A DNA stretch of 64,000 nucleotides from Eledone cirrhosa (GCA_964016885.1 OZ024744.1:65382547-65446546); one strand, 5' to 3'. Positions 43,720 through 54,535 are shown, counted from the first letter of the stretch. Program-made: numbers and translations. Notes: generated from the letters alone by a model not told the origin.

Positions 43720-44120
43720 GCGGGGACGCTGGTATGTTCCCAAATCACAGAGCGGGACCGTATGGTGCGATGCCAGTAGCATAGCGCTGGGTGTCACGTT
43801 GGAGATAGGAGGTGTTGAGGTCGAGGATGCAGCCTGGCTTAAGAAGAAGGACGACTGCAACCACATCAATGTGGCCGAACTGAACACGGTGTTGAGAAGG
43901 GTGAACCTCGCCGTGAGGTGGGGACTGCGCACCATCAAGATACGCACCGACTCGGTTACTGTACTTGGATGGGTAAGATCAGTGCTCACCAGTGAGAAGA
44001 GAGTGCGAACGAGAGGGGCGGCGGAGATGCTGATAAAGTGCCGCCTGGGAACTTTAGGAGAGCTGGCCACCGACCCAAGGCTGAGCGTAGTTTTCGTGCC
44101 CTTAGAGAAAAATAGGGCGG
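43720..44120 (+). pseudogene. Retrotransposon RNase H
   Basis: Same frame as YIDD. Catalytic acidic residues are visible as WCDAS (Asp at 43769), VAELNTV (Glu at 43877) and IRTDSVTV (Asp at 43949); 'NRADVLTRV' near 44115 supplies the last Asp region. All key residues are kept. Confidence 0.85.
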
Positions 44121-44199
44121 ATGTCTTAACTAGGGTGAAGAAAGCCTGGATGGAAGCGCCGGAGGAGGTAGAAGATGAGATAGCTGCCATGTGTCGGCT

Positions 44200-45121
44200 G
44201 ACCGAGTCAGATCTGAAAGGGTTGCATGACATGCACCACATGGGAGTGGATAGGAGCCTGTTCCTAGCCAGGAGAATCGACTCGGACGTTAACAGACACA
44301 GTGTTCAAAGGGTGGTTAGAGGCTGCGTCCGATGTCAGTCCATTGATTCCGCCCCGAGTGTGCATGAAACGGGAAGCCTCCCGGTGGATCATGATTGGAA
44401 GCGATTGGCGGTGGATGTAACGCACTACCGACAGGGAACGTACCTCTCGATGGTCGACTGTGGACCAGGACGGATGGCGATATGGAGGGAGATGAAGACT
44501 GGAACGGCCGAGGAAATCATGCGGACGTTGAGAGGTGTTCTTGGAGCGGGGCCCTGTGGACGAACTGCTGATGGACAACAGCGCAGCGTTCCGCTCGGAG
44601 GTGCTGAGGGAGATGCTCGATGGATGGAAGGTGGACCGTTTCTTCAGGGCAGCGCACAGGCCGAGCGGGAATGGAATTGTGGAGCGAGATCACCGGACGA
44701 TCAAGGCAATGGCGGAGCGGGGCCACATCTCACCAATGGAGGCAGTGTTCTGGTACAACATGTCCCCTCGGGTCGGACAGGTCGAGGAATCGGTGCCACA
44801 CAGAGCAGTATTTAGATACGAGTGGCAGCACCCGTGCACCCCACCACAACGGCCAGTGGGGAGAGAGAGTGCATTCGTGCAGGTGGGCGAAGAAGTCTGG
44901 GTTAAGCCCCCAGATGTACGTTGCATATCTCAATGGGAAAGGGGAACGGAGTACCACGTCATGTCCTGGATGTCCGTAGAATCACTGTGTCAACGGACTC
45001 CGAGGAAGAGGAAACCAAAAGTACCGCCCCAACACTGCGGAGATCGCAAAGAAGTCGTAAACCACCAACCTGGACAGCAGACTTTCATATGCAGAAGGAC
45101 GAGGGGGAAATTGATCCTTGA
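44200..45121 (+). pseudogene. Retrotransposon integrase (DD35E), two frameshifts
   Basis: The HHCC zinc finger (LHDMHHMGVDRS ... CVRCQSID, about 44221-44345) precedes the catalytic core: Asp in AVDVTHY (44414), Asp in LLMDNSAAF (44574) and Glu in NGIVERDHR (44682), the last pair with 35 residues between them. The frame changes near 44540 between the two Asp, and again near 44930. The C-terminal tail ends in a basic 'LRRSQRSRKPP' segment before the stop at about 45121. Gene order PR-RT-RH-INT fits Ty3/Gypsy. Confidence 0.88.
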
Positions 45122-45134
45122 GATCAGGAGGGGG
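45122..45134 (+). other. Polypurine tract of the LTR element
   Basis: 'gatcaggaggggg' directly before the 3' LTR, the usual plus-strand primer position. Confidence 0.75.
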
Positions 45135-45390
45135 TGTGTAGGTATGGTGTGGCGTGCGGTGGCCGGAAGCGGGGGAGTACTCGACCGGAAGGGTGCTTGG
45201 CTGGAAGGATGCTCGACCGGAAGGGCCAGCAGATGGGTCTCTCTCTAGTGGTGACTAGCAACGGTATGGACGCGAGTTTTGGTAGCTCCCGGTGTTAAGG
45301 AGTTGGATGCACATGGAAGAGGAGAAACCAGCAGTGGGATTTAGCGGCGCCTATGAAAAGCGGTAAGTGAGATAGCTTTTTCTAACCACA
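45135..45390 (+). mobile_element. 3' long terminal repeat
   Basis: Starts TGTGTAGGTATGG, ends CTAACCACA, followed by the target duplication ACTGG (45391-45395). The element totals about 4.15 kb, short for an autonomous Ty3/Gypsy element, and is antisense to MRCK. Confidence 0.92.
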
Positions 45391-45450
45391 ACTGGTACCT
45401 TATTTTAGCCACCCTATAAGGTTGAAAAGCAGTATTTGTGTTGAATTATA
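45391..45450 (-). mobile_element. SINE (type 1), remainder after the LTR insertion
   Basis: 'actggtaccttattttagcc' then 'aaggttgaaaagcagtattt', the degraded reverse of the SINE body that begins at 41165. Confidence 0.7.
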
Positions 45451-45607
45451 AGACAAATGAAGAAAATAGGTTAAAGTGACCCATTTTAATTAAAAGTATT
45501 CCCCCATTTAATTTTAATAAAATATAGTTAAATCAATATTTAAATAGTGGCGATGTATTTGTTTTGCAAGGTTTTTTTTATAAGAAATCATGTGTTGAAA
45601 CAGATAT

Positions 45608-45801
45608 TGTTATATTCAGTGAGGGTCATGTTGTTCTAATATTGCCAAAAATAATAATAATACAAAAGAACTTTGAGAAACTATATTTATATAATAAAAA
45701 TATAAAAATATACTGAAGTGAAAACCAAACCAAACCAAACGGTGTGTTTTATTATTATTATTGGCAGTAATAGGACAACATGACCCTCCCCAAATATAAC
45801 A
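45608..45801. repeat. Foldback: about 55-bp inverted repeat, about 85-nt loop
   Basis: 45608-45662 and about 45747-45801 are reverse complements at roughly 86% ('gggtcatgttgt' against 'acaacatgaccc'; both arms carry AAT/ATT triplets). It starts about 150 nt downstream of the donor of the 45953-46080 exon. Confidence 0.8.
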
Positions 45802-45952
45802 ATATTTAAATACTCATAGAAAAAATTTGTAAATATGGGGCTAAAAAGTGGACTGTTGCCTGTGTAGATTCATTGGTAATTAAGTTTAATTAAGTTGGCC
45901 CATTTAAATTCTATAAAATTACATATAAAACGAAAAATTTATTTGAACTTAC

Positions 45953-46080
45953 CGCATATCTAAAACTTGATGTGTTATATGAGATATGTCATGTGTGGCG
46001 TCAAATAAAAATAATTTAAAATCACAGACAACAATAAACTGCCGAATCCAGCCTTTTTTTATTCCACCAGGTCTGGGAAT
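45953..46080 (-). CDS. MRCK: MRCK exon: start of PH domain
   Basis: 128 nt from 'aatctatag' to 'gtaagt', phase 0 in. It encodes IPRPGGIKKGWIRQFIVVCD then FKLFLFDATHDISHITHQVLDMR. The 'PRPGG-KKGW-RQF-VVCDFKLFL-D' block is the conserved first strands of the MRCK PH domain, with the Lys/Arg residues that contact phosphoinositides in this family. Confidence 0.96.
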
Positions 46081-46214
46081 CTATAGAAAAAAATGAAAAA
46101 AAAAATTAAATTTGATTATTCATATATAGAGAGGTGTAGCTTCATAGCCATAGCAAAGACAACTTCATCTGGGTAGCTAGGCAATCAGAACAAATCCAAC
46201 AACTAATGGAAAGG

Positions 46215-46406
46215 AAGACCTGTCAACTCTCCCTGTCTGATGGGGAAATATCTCACCCACTTTGGGGTGGGTGAGAGATGTTTTCTCTTGTAAAAATGGG
46301 GTCATTATGTAAAATCTCTGCCATTTTGCCTCATTTCTCACCATTTTGGGACATTTTTTTTTTTTTCATAGTACTCCCCGTTTGGGTTTTTAGAGGTTGG
46401 CAGGTC
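46215..46406. mobile_element. Small TIR element with 8-bp target duplication (hAT-like)
   Basis: The 192-bp insert is flanked by TGGAAAGG at 46207-46214 and 46407-46414. Its ends read AAGACCTGTCAAC and GTTGGCAGGTC, partial inverted repeats. An 8-bp duplication is typical of hAT elements. Non-coding. Confidence 0.7.
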
Positions 46407-46414
46407 TGGAAAGG

Positions 46415-47265
46415 GTTCTGACATTACAAAGGAGATAGACTGCAAGTCACAGCAAACTGTTCAGAAGAGCAGAAAATATGAACGAAAATACACCCAGCCA
46501 ACTCCAAATACTTGAATGGGACAGTCATGGACTCCATATGCTATAGTGAAGGTAGTGACTGAATTAAAAAAATAAGTGTAAAGATTGCACTTTAGTTCAG
46601 ATGAGCCTCTCTAGTGCAAGTGGTATGATAAAATGCCAAAAAATATGAAATACATAACATACTCCATAAACCCTGTGTATACAGGGTTAACACTAACCAT
46701 ATTTACGCTGCACACGATAATGGGGTGGCTAGTTGGAAACATTTGACCATGTGCAAAGATCCCTTAAACAATCATCAAGCTATCGCACGCTTCCTTTCAG
46801 GTCAGAATACATTCAAATAGACAGAGATGGAGAAGAGCTTCAACCTAACTCCTCACTGGGAAAGAAAACCAGTAGAAACACATCTGGGTAGGTATTGTAG
46901 GTATAATGTGAGCAGAGCCATGAATAAATGGTGCAATCAATGCAGTTAGAATATGTGATAGAATTTTTGAAACTTAGGCTATTTGCAGGCAATACAACAG
47001 CTATCATCTCTGCTTACACACACAATAATTGGGACTGAACAATGAAGCAAAAGGATCACTTCTGAGGACCACCTCAATAATGAATAGCAAGGACCTTATG
47101 GCTGGCAACTTTAATAGATATGTTAGACAGCACAAGATGGCTACTGTAGAATTCACGGTGACTATATGTACAGTTTGATTCAAGACTCCTAGAATTCTGT
47201 GATGCAAATAACCTATCCATCTGCAATGCCAACTTCAGAAAACTAGCCAGTTGATCACTTGCCAA
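46415..47265. other. Unclassified, repeat-like sequence
   Basis: Continues the sequence that the hAT-like insert interrupts (46130-46206). No frame or family could be assigned. Confidence 0.3.
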
Positions 47266-47267
47266 TC

Positions 47268-47720
47268 ATCATCATCACCGTTTTACGTCCGTTCTTCCAT
47301 GCTAGCATGGGTTGTCCTGTTGTGGGCAGTGTCTGGTCGGCTGACCATGCCTTGCTCATACAGGAACTGATTTTGGCTTGATTTCTACAGCTGGATGCCC
47401 TTCCTAACACCAGCCTCATTTATAGTGAGTGCTGGGTGCTTTTTCCGTGGCGCATACACGTCCACTTTACAGTGTGGGCTGGGTGCTTTTTTAGCCGTGG
47501 CACCTCCACAACCACCTTGCAGTGGGAGGGTGTGGGGCATATTGTCTATATGCTTCAGCTTGTACCCAGGGGAGGTCGGGTACTCTGTATTACTGCGTGA
47601 CGCCAGAGGTCACGGTCGTGTGTCATCGCCTTTGAGAGGTGTAATTGGGTAAGGTCGGCTTTTATCACCTCATCCCAGGTCTTCTTGGGTTTCCCCACTC
47701 CGCGGTTTCCATTGTAAATC
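47268..47720 (-). pseudogene. LINE type 1: C-terminus plus 3' UTR
   Basis: On minus the RT end ('TWDEVIKADLTQL'-like, about 47690-47540) is followed by a stop and a 3' UTR ('cactgtaaagtggacgtgta', 'gttaggaagggcatccagct', 'cccatgctagcatggaagaa') ending in (GAT)n at 47268. It shows that the common tail is the LINE 3' UTR. Confidence 0.7.
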
Positions 47721-47839
47721 TCAATGTAAACCAGATGACTTCATCACAGCCCATACATTTTAATGACAAATGGTACCAATAATATTGTAGTTATAATGTA
47801 ATCAATAACAAAACATATTTGAAAGGAATAAAAAACTAT

Positions 47840-48180
47840 GTATATATAGACACCTAACTCCTGATGAGTTGTAGGGGTGTCATAGTAACAGAGTTTCTTG
47901 GGATCTGCCATGTTTTAAAAAAATGTCCATCTCCTTTCCAGGTCTAAAAACAGCTGATTTCTTTCAGAGAAGAAAAGAAAGTGAAAGAGAGAAAGTGCGA
48001 TACAGGAAAAGAGGAAGAATTAACTCTAGTACCAGACTGGTACTTTTTTTATCAACCTCAAATATATGTAAACAAAGTTTACCTCAGTTGGACCTGAACT
48101 CTAGGTGAAAAGAGTACGATTATCATAAAGCATTCTATCTGATGTTCTAATGATTGTCAATGTCACCTCAGAAGACTAAA
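47840..48180 (-). repeat. Unclassified repeat and SINE fragment
   Basis: 47850-47940 is the reverse of the 'actccatcaggag' repeat. 48035-48175 is a degraded reverse type-1 SINE ('gactggtacttttttt', 'cagttggacctgaactctag'). Confidence 0.5.
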
Positions 48181-48281
48181 TAGTTTGATTATCTTTGTTC
48201 ATATTCTAAAAATACTTTTACCAATGTCCATTGTTGACCCAACTAAATAATTGTTTAGAAATAAGTAGAAAAATAACTTAC

Positions 48282-48349
48282 TTTTGCAAAGTATTCAAAC
48301 GCAGTTCCAATGCCTTTGTCGAGACGTATACCAGGGTAAGTATGAGTAG
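48282..48349 (-). CDS. MRCK: MRCK exon: C1-PH linker
   Basis: 68 nt from 'atttttgaag' to 'gtaagt', two bases completing a codon, phase 0 out. It encodes THTYPGIRLDKGIGTAFEYF then AK. 'KGIGTA-E-' is the conserved stretch preceding the PH domain in MRCK. Confidence 0.93.
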
Positions 48350-48579
48350 CTTCAAAAATAGATTTTAGAAAAATAACATTTAATTAATGTAGGGTTAGAG
48401 TAGTGTAAATGTTTATTGGTGGTTAATACAACTAATGTTTTGTTGTTTGAATTTCAATGTTGCCACTTGTTAGTAAAACATTTACAGATAGTGAATTCAT
48501 GATGTATGCAAATTGGGAAACGTTCAACAATGTAAGAACTCTTTACTAAACTAGAACAGATTGCAAGGTATCCTGTCTG

Positions 48580-48740
48580 ACACTAACAATTCTAGTAGGC
48601 CACCACCCTGGACTGGTACTTTATTTACCAGCACCAAAAAGATAAAGAACAAAATTGATCTCAACGAGATATGAACTTAGAGCTCAAACAAATACTGCAA
48701 CACAATCTATTGTGAATCAATTACACTATCTTGTACATAT
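48580..48740 (-). mobile_element. SINE fragment (type 1), degraded
   Basis: 'ggactggtactttatttacc', 'gagatatgaacttagagctc', 'caatctattgtgaatcaatt'. Confidence 0.5.
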
Positions 48741-49231
48741 GGTGTGCAGCTTGCTAGTTTAGAGGATTAGAAGCCATCTAATAGTGGCAGAAAAAGCACA
48801 CATAAGAAGTATGTCTGTTAGCAAGGGTCTAAAATAGTCTATTCATTGAGCAGTAACCATTCATCCCAATAGTTATCTTTGGAGTGTAGTCAGTGCCAGA
48901 TTTACCATTATGCTTAGGTGTGCTTAAGTGCAGGGCCCTGTTGACCAGGGGGACCCATCTTCCTGACAAAGTTGTTAACCTCATGTTCCATCCCTTCTCC
49001 CTTCTGAATACAGGCCCAAAACTAACCTAGCATTTCAAAAGGGGGTGTTCATAACCTTAGCTAGGGGCCCATTTCAAGTAGTGTCAGCTGGAGGCAGCTG
49101 ACAGTACCTGGAACTCAATCAATTCACTATTTTTATAGATAATGTTATGTCCAGTATTGAAATAACATTTCTTTGAATTGTTTCAAAGAGCCAGTGGGTA
49201 ATCATCATTATCATCATCATCACATGTTCAA

Positions 49232-49438
49232 TTAACCCTTTACCATTTACATTACTCTATATACACTATAGTATTTTTGTGGTAAAGCTTTATCTCACAT
49301 AATATCGAATCTATGAAATTCTGATGTTATTTTGAGAACACTACCTTAACATCAGTATGATTGGCCAGTTATGGCCAGTTTGCACAGAGAGTAGAAAATT
49401 CTGGCTGGATATGGCCGGTTTAAATGTTAAAGGATTAA
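49232..49438 (+). mobile_element. TTAA MITE, family A, copy 7
   Basis: TTAACCCTTTACCATTTACA and AAATGTTAAAGGATTAA. Interior as in the other copies. Confidence 0.78.
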
Positions 49439-49819
49439 AGAAAGACTCACAATTAGATGAGATTTAGTGAAACACATACTACATACCATTAATTCAACTG
49501 CCAGATCACAGCTCTATAAACACTAATTTATACATAAAACCAATAAATACACTGGTGAATATTGCCAATGAACATTTATAACAAACTGGTGAACTCACAG
49601 AATAAATAACTTTTTCCCCCCTTTTATGGACTACGATTATGGACCATCCATCGGCTTTGATAATGAGCATTCAGTTGGTCAATCAACTGAATGCCTGGCT
49701 CATTAAATTAATGAATCACTGATTGAGTATTCCTCCCACCAACACCACCCTCTCTCTGTAAAGTTGGTATCACAACATCCAGTCCAAATAAATGAGATAA
49801 TGAGATCGAGATCATGTAG

Positions 49820-50070
49820 GTGTCACGACAAAAAAAAAACACACACTCCACGCTATAATGTGGCCGTGTAGGTAACACGGTAAAAAGTTCCCAGTCCACA
49901 CTGTAAATGTGGTTGGTGTTAGGAAGGGCATCCAGCCTAGAAAACCTGCCAGATAGTCCTATATGAGCAAGACACGGTCACCCGACCAACCTTGCCTCAA
50001 GTGGGACAACTCCCGTCTAACCCATGCTAGCGTGGAAGATGGACGTTAAACAAAGATGATGATGATAGAC
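49820..50070 (+). repeat. LINE/SINE 3' tail
   Basis: 'cactgtaaatgtggttggtg', 'gttaggaagggcatccagcc', 'taacccatgctagcgtggaa', 'gatgatgatg'. Confidence 0.75.
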
Positions 50071-50339
50071 ATGTGTACTCTTAATTATCAGGCAAGGCAG
50101 AATCAGCACGACAGTGTGTGGCATGGATGGGCCTTAGAATTAGTTACAATCCATCAAACTTGTTTTCACACATCTCTGTCACCTAATTTTACTCAAGGAT
50201 TGAGTTTACACTTGCCCAAGTTGCCACACATCATCATCATCGTTTAACGTCCATCTTCCACGCTGTACCATACTGTACTGATAGTATTAAATCAAATGGC
50301 ACACATGTATATATTTATGTACTATCAAGAAGTAACACA

Positions 50340-50515
50340 AATGTAAATAATCATTTTACATCCACTTTTCCCTGCTTGCAAGGCAAAACTGCTTCCTGTG
50401 TTGACAACAAAGGGTTTCTCCCTACAAATGAAAGGTTGGCTGTATGATACTTGTGTGCAATGCCGATGCTGCATGGTAGTGAGATGTGAGCAGCAACGGC
50501 AGAGGATATAATATA
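50340..50515. pseudogene. LINE type-1 fragments
   Basis: A reverse tail piece at 50345-50380 ('tttacatccacttttccctg'), then plus-strand RT-tail sequence ('tgttgacaacaaagggtttc', 'ggctgtatgatacttgtgtg') ending abruptly just before an MRCK exon. Confidence 0.5.
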
Positions 50516-50522
50516 TACTTAC

Positions 50523-50594
50523 TTTGTTCTTCTGGGACCGGGCATATATCTGGTACTTTATCTCTACAATGCATATGGCAGTGATATTTACAGA
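50523..50594 (-). CDS. MRCK: MRCK exon: second half of C1 zinc finger
   Basis: 72 nt from 'attttcag' to 'gtaagt'. It encodes CKYHCHMHCRDKVPDICPVP then EEQ. With the previous exon this completes the C1 pattern: CxxC, then x4-H, x2-C, x7-C. MRCK C1 domains bind diacylglycerol or phorbol ester and help membrane recruitment. All metal ligands are present. Confidence 0.95.
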
Positions 50595-50679
50595 CTGAAA
50601 ATATATGTTTAAATTGTTTTTAGTTAATGAAACCAAATGTAAAGTACATCAAGACAATTTTACAGTTGACTAATTAATT

Positions 50680-51110
50680 AGTCATGAATCTTGGGTAATG
50701 ACCAAAAAATACAATCGCAAATACAAGCGACCGAAATGGGATTCCTCTGAAGGGTCTTTGGAGCAACGTTATTTGATAAAGTGTGTAGCTTGGAGATCAG
50801 AGAGTCACTCCAGGTAGAACCACTACTTCTCTGAATTGAGAGATCACAGCTCCGATACTATGGGCATGTGGTTAGAATGTCTCAGGAAAGAATCACTGGA
50901 CAGATTTTACAGGCAAAACCAACTGGCAAGAGACCCAAGAGTATACCCGAGCAAGATGGTTGGATAACATCCATGAGCTTGGCTTGTCATGCTTAGGGAT
51001 CCAGCTGGATCAATTGGAGATAGTTGCTTCTGACAGGACCCACTGTAAGGAGTGTTTGAGGATTCAGCCCCTATGACCCTCTCAGGAATAAGTGGGAGAA
51101 GAAGAAGCCA
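50680..51110 (+). pseudogene. LINE remnant (type 2), C-terminal 430 bp
   Basis: 'gtcatgaatcttgggtaatg', 'gggattcctctgaagggtct', 'actatgggcatgtggttaga', 'gatggttggataacatccat', 'gaccctctcaggaataagtg'. This gives the order of the type-2 LINE end most fully, but frames are broken. Confidence 0.65.
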
Positions 51111-51262
51111 GATTAATTGTATAGCAACTAAATTATGAGAGGAGTTTGAAAATGATGTTTTTTTTTTATTTAAAAATTGTAACAAATAGTTTTTGTTTTC
51201 GTATTGCACCCCCACTTCTGCTTTGCCATAACATTTTTGCTTCTTGGACTACTGTTTCATTA

Positions 51263-51343
51263 TACAGGGTGCAGCAGAAAACCTCCCATATTTTACACAG
51301 TCAAACCTAAAAAATGAGGGAGGTAGTTTTGCTGCACCCTGTA
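51263..51343. mobile_element. 81-bp TIR element (mariner-type MITE)
   Basis: Ends TACAGGGTGCAGCA and TGCTGCACCCTGTA are exact inverses, and the match continues with 'acctccc'/'gggaggt'. TA at both ends is the Tc1/mariner target. Little more than two termini: about 25-bp arms around about 30 bp. Confidence 0.8.
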
Positions 51344-51349
51344 TTTGTA

Positions 51350-51500
51350 ATGAAATATGCCACCTATGTTTTTCAATTAATTATCTTTATAATCAACAAT
51401 TTGAAAGGATTTAGTAAAATAACTACTTATATTACTAAACTGAAATTTAGTACATAACTTTAAAATATTTTTCCATAACTTTTTAAAATTTAAACAGGAA
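51350..51500 (+). mobile_element. TTAA MITE, family B, fragment
   Basis: 'caatttgaaaggatttagta' and flanks match the family-B interior; neither end is intact. Confidence 0.45.
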
Positions 51501-51734
51501 TACTTTAAAAGTTTGTCATAGTGTTAGCCTCTGATTTTGCTAGGCTTAATCTTTGAATGTGTGCTAGGTACAATTAACATTGAAAAACGAACAAGAAAAT
51601 ATTAAAACCCATGTGCAGAAAACTGCATGTATAATTTATACATGCATTATTAACATAAAAAAAGGGTAAGTCTGAATCTAGTTTAGTACACATCCAGGAA
51701 TATGAAGACACCTTATGATGATCAGGGCTCAATC

Positions 51735-52400
51735 AGATTGAAGCATTATTAACACCATTTTATGTCAATTTTCCACAATTGCATGAGGCTTAAACAGGTT
51801 ATTCTGAGACTAGACAAGTCAGATGACTATGTCTAGTTCATCGATTCTATTTTTAGCTTGGTCTCTATAGTTGGATGCGCTTCTTAATACCAAACTTTTC
51901 ATGGCATGTACCAGGTGCATTTTATCGTGACACCACCACTACCACCTGACAGGGTAGACTGGCTGCTTTTTATTGTGGCACCTGTACTACCACTTTAAAG
52001 AGCGGTCTGAATGTATTTTATCATGACACCAGCACTACCATTTTACTTTATTTGTGTGTTAATTATAAACAAAATTATAGGTTTATCAAAGCCTGGAACT
52101 TGCATTGAATGCACACAAAATAAACAACGACAATGTAGAGGTAAATATTTTTATGTTTCATCTTGAAAATGCGAGTTTAATAGACCCGAAAAATTATAAT
52201 GCTGTTAACATTTAGACAACAAGTGGTAATGCTCATGTCATGATAAATGCACCCACTCTACTCTGTAAAGTGATAATGCTGATACCATGATAAAATGCAC
52301 TTGGTACACCATGTGAAGTAGTTAATATTAGGAAGGCCATATAGTTGTAGAAACTATGCCAGATTGAAACATATGAGCAAGATGTAGTTAGGGCAGTCAT
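51735..52400. repeat. Degraded LINE 3' UTR copies in opposite orientations
   Basis: Reverse copy at about 51740-52050 ('acagggtagactggctgctt') and forward copy at about 52230-52390 ('taatattaggaaggccatat'). They can pair imperfectly. Confidence 0.5.
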
Positions 52401-52424
52401 ATGTAAAAACCTACCTCAGCAATA

Positions 52425-52663
52425 TTAACTCTTTTGTTAACATATTTCTAATGAAACACACGCCCTATGTATTTCAATTTATTTTGAAAATAAAAAAAAT
52501 CAGAAGAATTTAATAAAATAACTAACTTTTTCCATTATCAAGCAAATATTTCAAGTATTATCTAACAAAAATTTCAGAAATAAAATTATGATGGTCAGTT
52601 TTAATATTAAATATACTAATTTGAAATGGACAGTTTCAGACAGTTTGGTATCAAAAGGATTAA
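52425..52663 (+). mobile_element. TTAA MITE, family B, full-length reference copy
   Basis: TTAACTCTTTTGTTAACAT at the left and TTTGGTATCAAAAGGATTAA at the right; 239 bp. TTAA ends and CYCTTTTG termini suggest another piggyBac-like family, distinct from family A in its interior. Confidence 0.65.
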
Positions 52664-53019
52664 AAATGTTCAAATTAGAAAACATAAATGGTAGAAAAAT
52701 ATGTACAAAAAAAATAATCTTTATGAACTAAAACTCACAAACTTCATATAATTATGTGTAATATAGAAACAGTAAAATATTGTAAAGGAACCCAGATGAG
52801 ATCGACTCCATGGTTACATACAGGTAGTTGACCAATTATTTAACTCGGCATTCATTAAAGAGTTTATTAGAGATGATTTGGCAATATTAACCAGGTAAAC
52901 TGATTAATAAGAGTTCCATTAGTGTGACAAATAGATGTAATAAAATGATATATGAAAGACCAAGGTGTAAAAGAGGAAGAACACCTAAATCTATGCAAAG
53001 TATATAAAATAGAACTTAC

Positions 53020-53335
53020 TTTGGCAACAAACTCCTTGTCTCTGGATCCCAAGTAATAAAGAGAAGCATTGAGAGCATTTGGATAGAGTAGGGAACGAAG
53101 TAACAATAAAATGATGGCCTTTTGGTTGATTGGCAGATTTCAGTGATGTGGTCTTATCACCAAACCAAACTTGATCTAATGCAGGTTCTGTATAAAACTT
53201 AGTGCTTTGGTTATCTGAAGCCAAAGAAACATTGCTATCTAGTTCGCTAGGTAAATCAGTGTGTGATGCGGTTCGGGAGTCATTTATAGATGAAGCATCT
53301 TCACTTGATTCTTCTACATCACTTTCATTTGCAGA
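53020..53335 (-). CDS. MRCK: MRCK exon: acidic/Ser linker and first half of C1
   Basis: 316 nt from 'tctttttcag' to 'gtaagt', phase 0 in and one base out. It begins SANESDVEESSEDASSINDS, a Ser/Glu/Asp-rich linker, and ends with the C1 start: GHHFIVTSFPTLSKCSQCFS then LLLGIQRQGVCCQ. This supplies the His and first Cys pair of the zinc finger; 'G-QRQG--C' is the conserved C1 loop. The split inside C1 matches the next exon's phase. Confidence 0.94.
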
Positions 53336-53839
53336 CTGAAAAAGAAGAATTGAAATAAATTTTTTTTTAAAAAGACAAGAAAAATCAAATATATTCTGAA
53401 AAGAATTTAAAACTGAACATCTTTAAATTTAACAATTACCTACACAGGTAACATCAACTGAATACACCTGATTACAAAACAGAACAAAAGTAATTAAACT
53501 TTCATTTATAAATTTTAGTAACATATTACATGTGACAGAAGCATTACTTAAGGGCTAAAAGAATGTGAAGATCATTAATAAATACCCACAGCTCCTGGGC
53601 TGCAACAGGCAAAAGAGCAAATTAATAAATAAGTTTATAGAGGAAGAGGGAGGAGGAGGACGCTCTTTGGTCATGAATGACCATGAGGTTACATCTGGAA
53701 GGTTCCTCTCCAAAGTGCAAGCCCTAGGCAAGATGTTTTGTGGAAGATCAACAGTCACCCAAGCATGCCAGTCTCCACTCTTCATGCCACTGATGTCATC
53801 CAAGGGAAAGGCAAAGGCTGAATCAGCTTGGCACCAGTA

Positions 53840-53960
53840 ACATTGTAACCTTTTTTTCCAGCCGAATAGATTGGATCAATGTAAAATAAAGTGTCTTGCT
53901 CAAGGACACAATCTACCACCCATTCCAGGAATCAAACTCACGACCTTAAGTATTTATATG
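53840..53960 (-). mobile_element. SINE fragment (type 2)
   Basis: 'aataaagtgtcttgctcaag' and 'aggaatcaaactcacgacct' match the reverse type-2 SINE. Confidence 0.55.
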
Positions 53961-54535
53961 ATGGAAGATTTATCCAGCTACCTTGTAGTATTTGTAGTGT
54001 TCAACTAACAATAACCAAACTCGAGCATTTTGGTTAACTACCGTCCCAGTCATCAGATACTAAATAAAATAAGTTGTTTTGTGGAGTTTATATTTTTTGC
54101 AAATTTCATGTAAAGATACGTTCAAGACATTAAAAATCAATATGTCAATTGTTTTTTGACATTGGTAAAATAATTAGCAAATAAAGTTCAGGAACAAATA
54201 AAATGAAGTAAAAATATTTCCTAGAAGACAACTGAATGTCAATTAAAATTTTATAGATCCACATTGTAAACAGTTGAACTAATGAGATGCATGTTGCAAA
54301 CCAACAATGGTCACTGTTTACAAACTGGGATATAAAATAAATAAATTGAAATAACAGTTTCACTTGCCTACTAAACACAAGACCAATTTTTTACTGGTTG
54401 ACCAAGTCCATTATCATTTGTGACATTTCATCACTTTAACAATAATAACCCATGCTAGCGTGGAAGATAGACGTTAAACGATGATGATCATCATCATCAT
54501 CACGATATCATAAATAGCAATATAAGTATGATCTT

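Noticed and set aside
42300..44300. Minus-strand frames of 100-209 codons across the LTR element
   Set aside because: Shadows of the GC-richer gag-pol sequence on the plus strand; the plus frames carry all the motifs.
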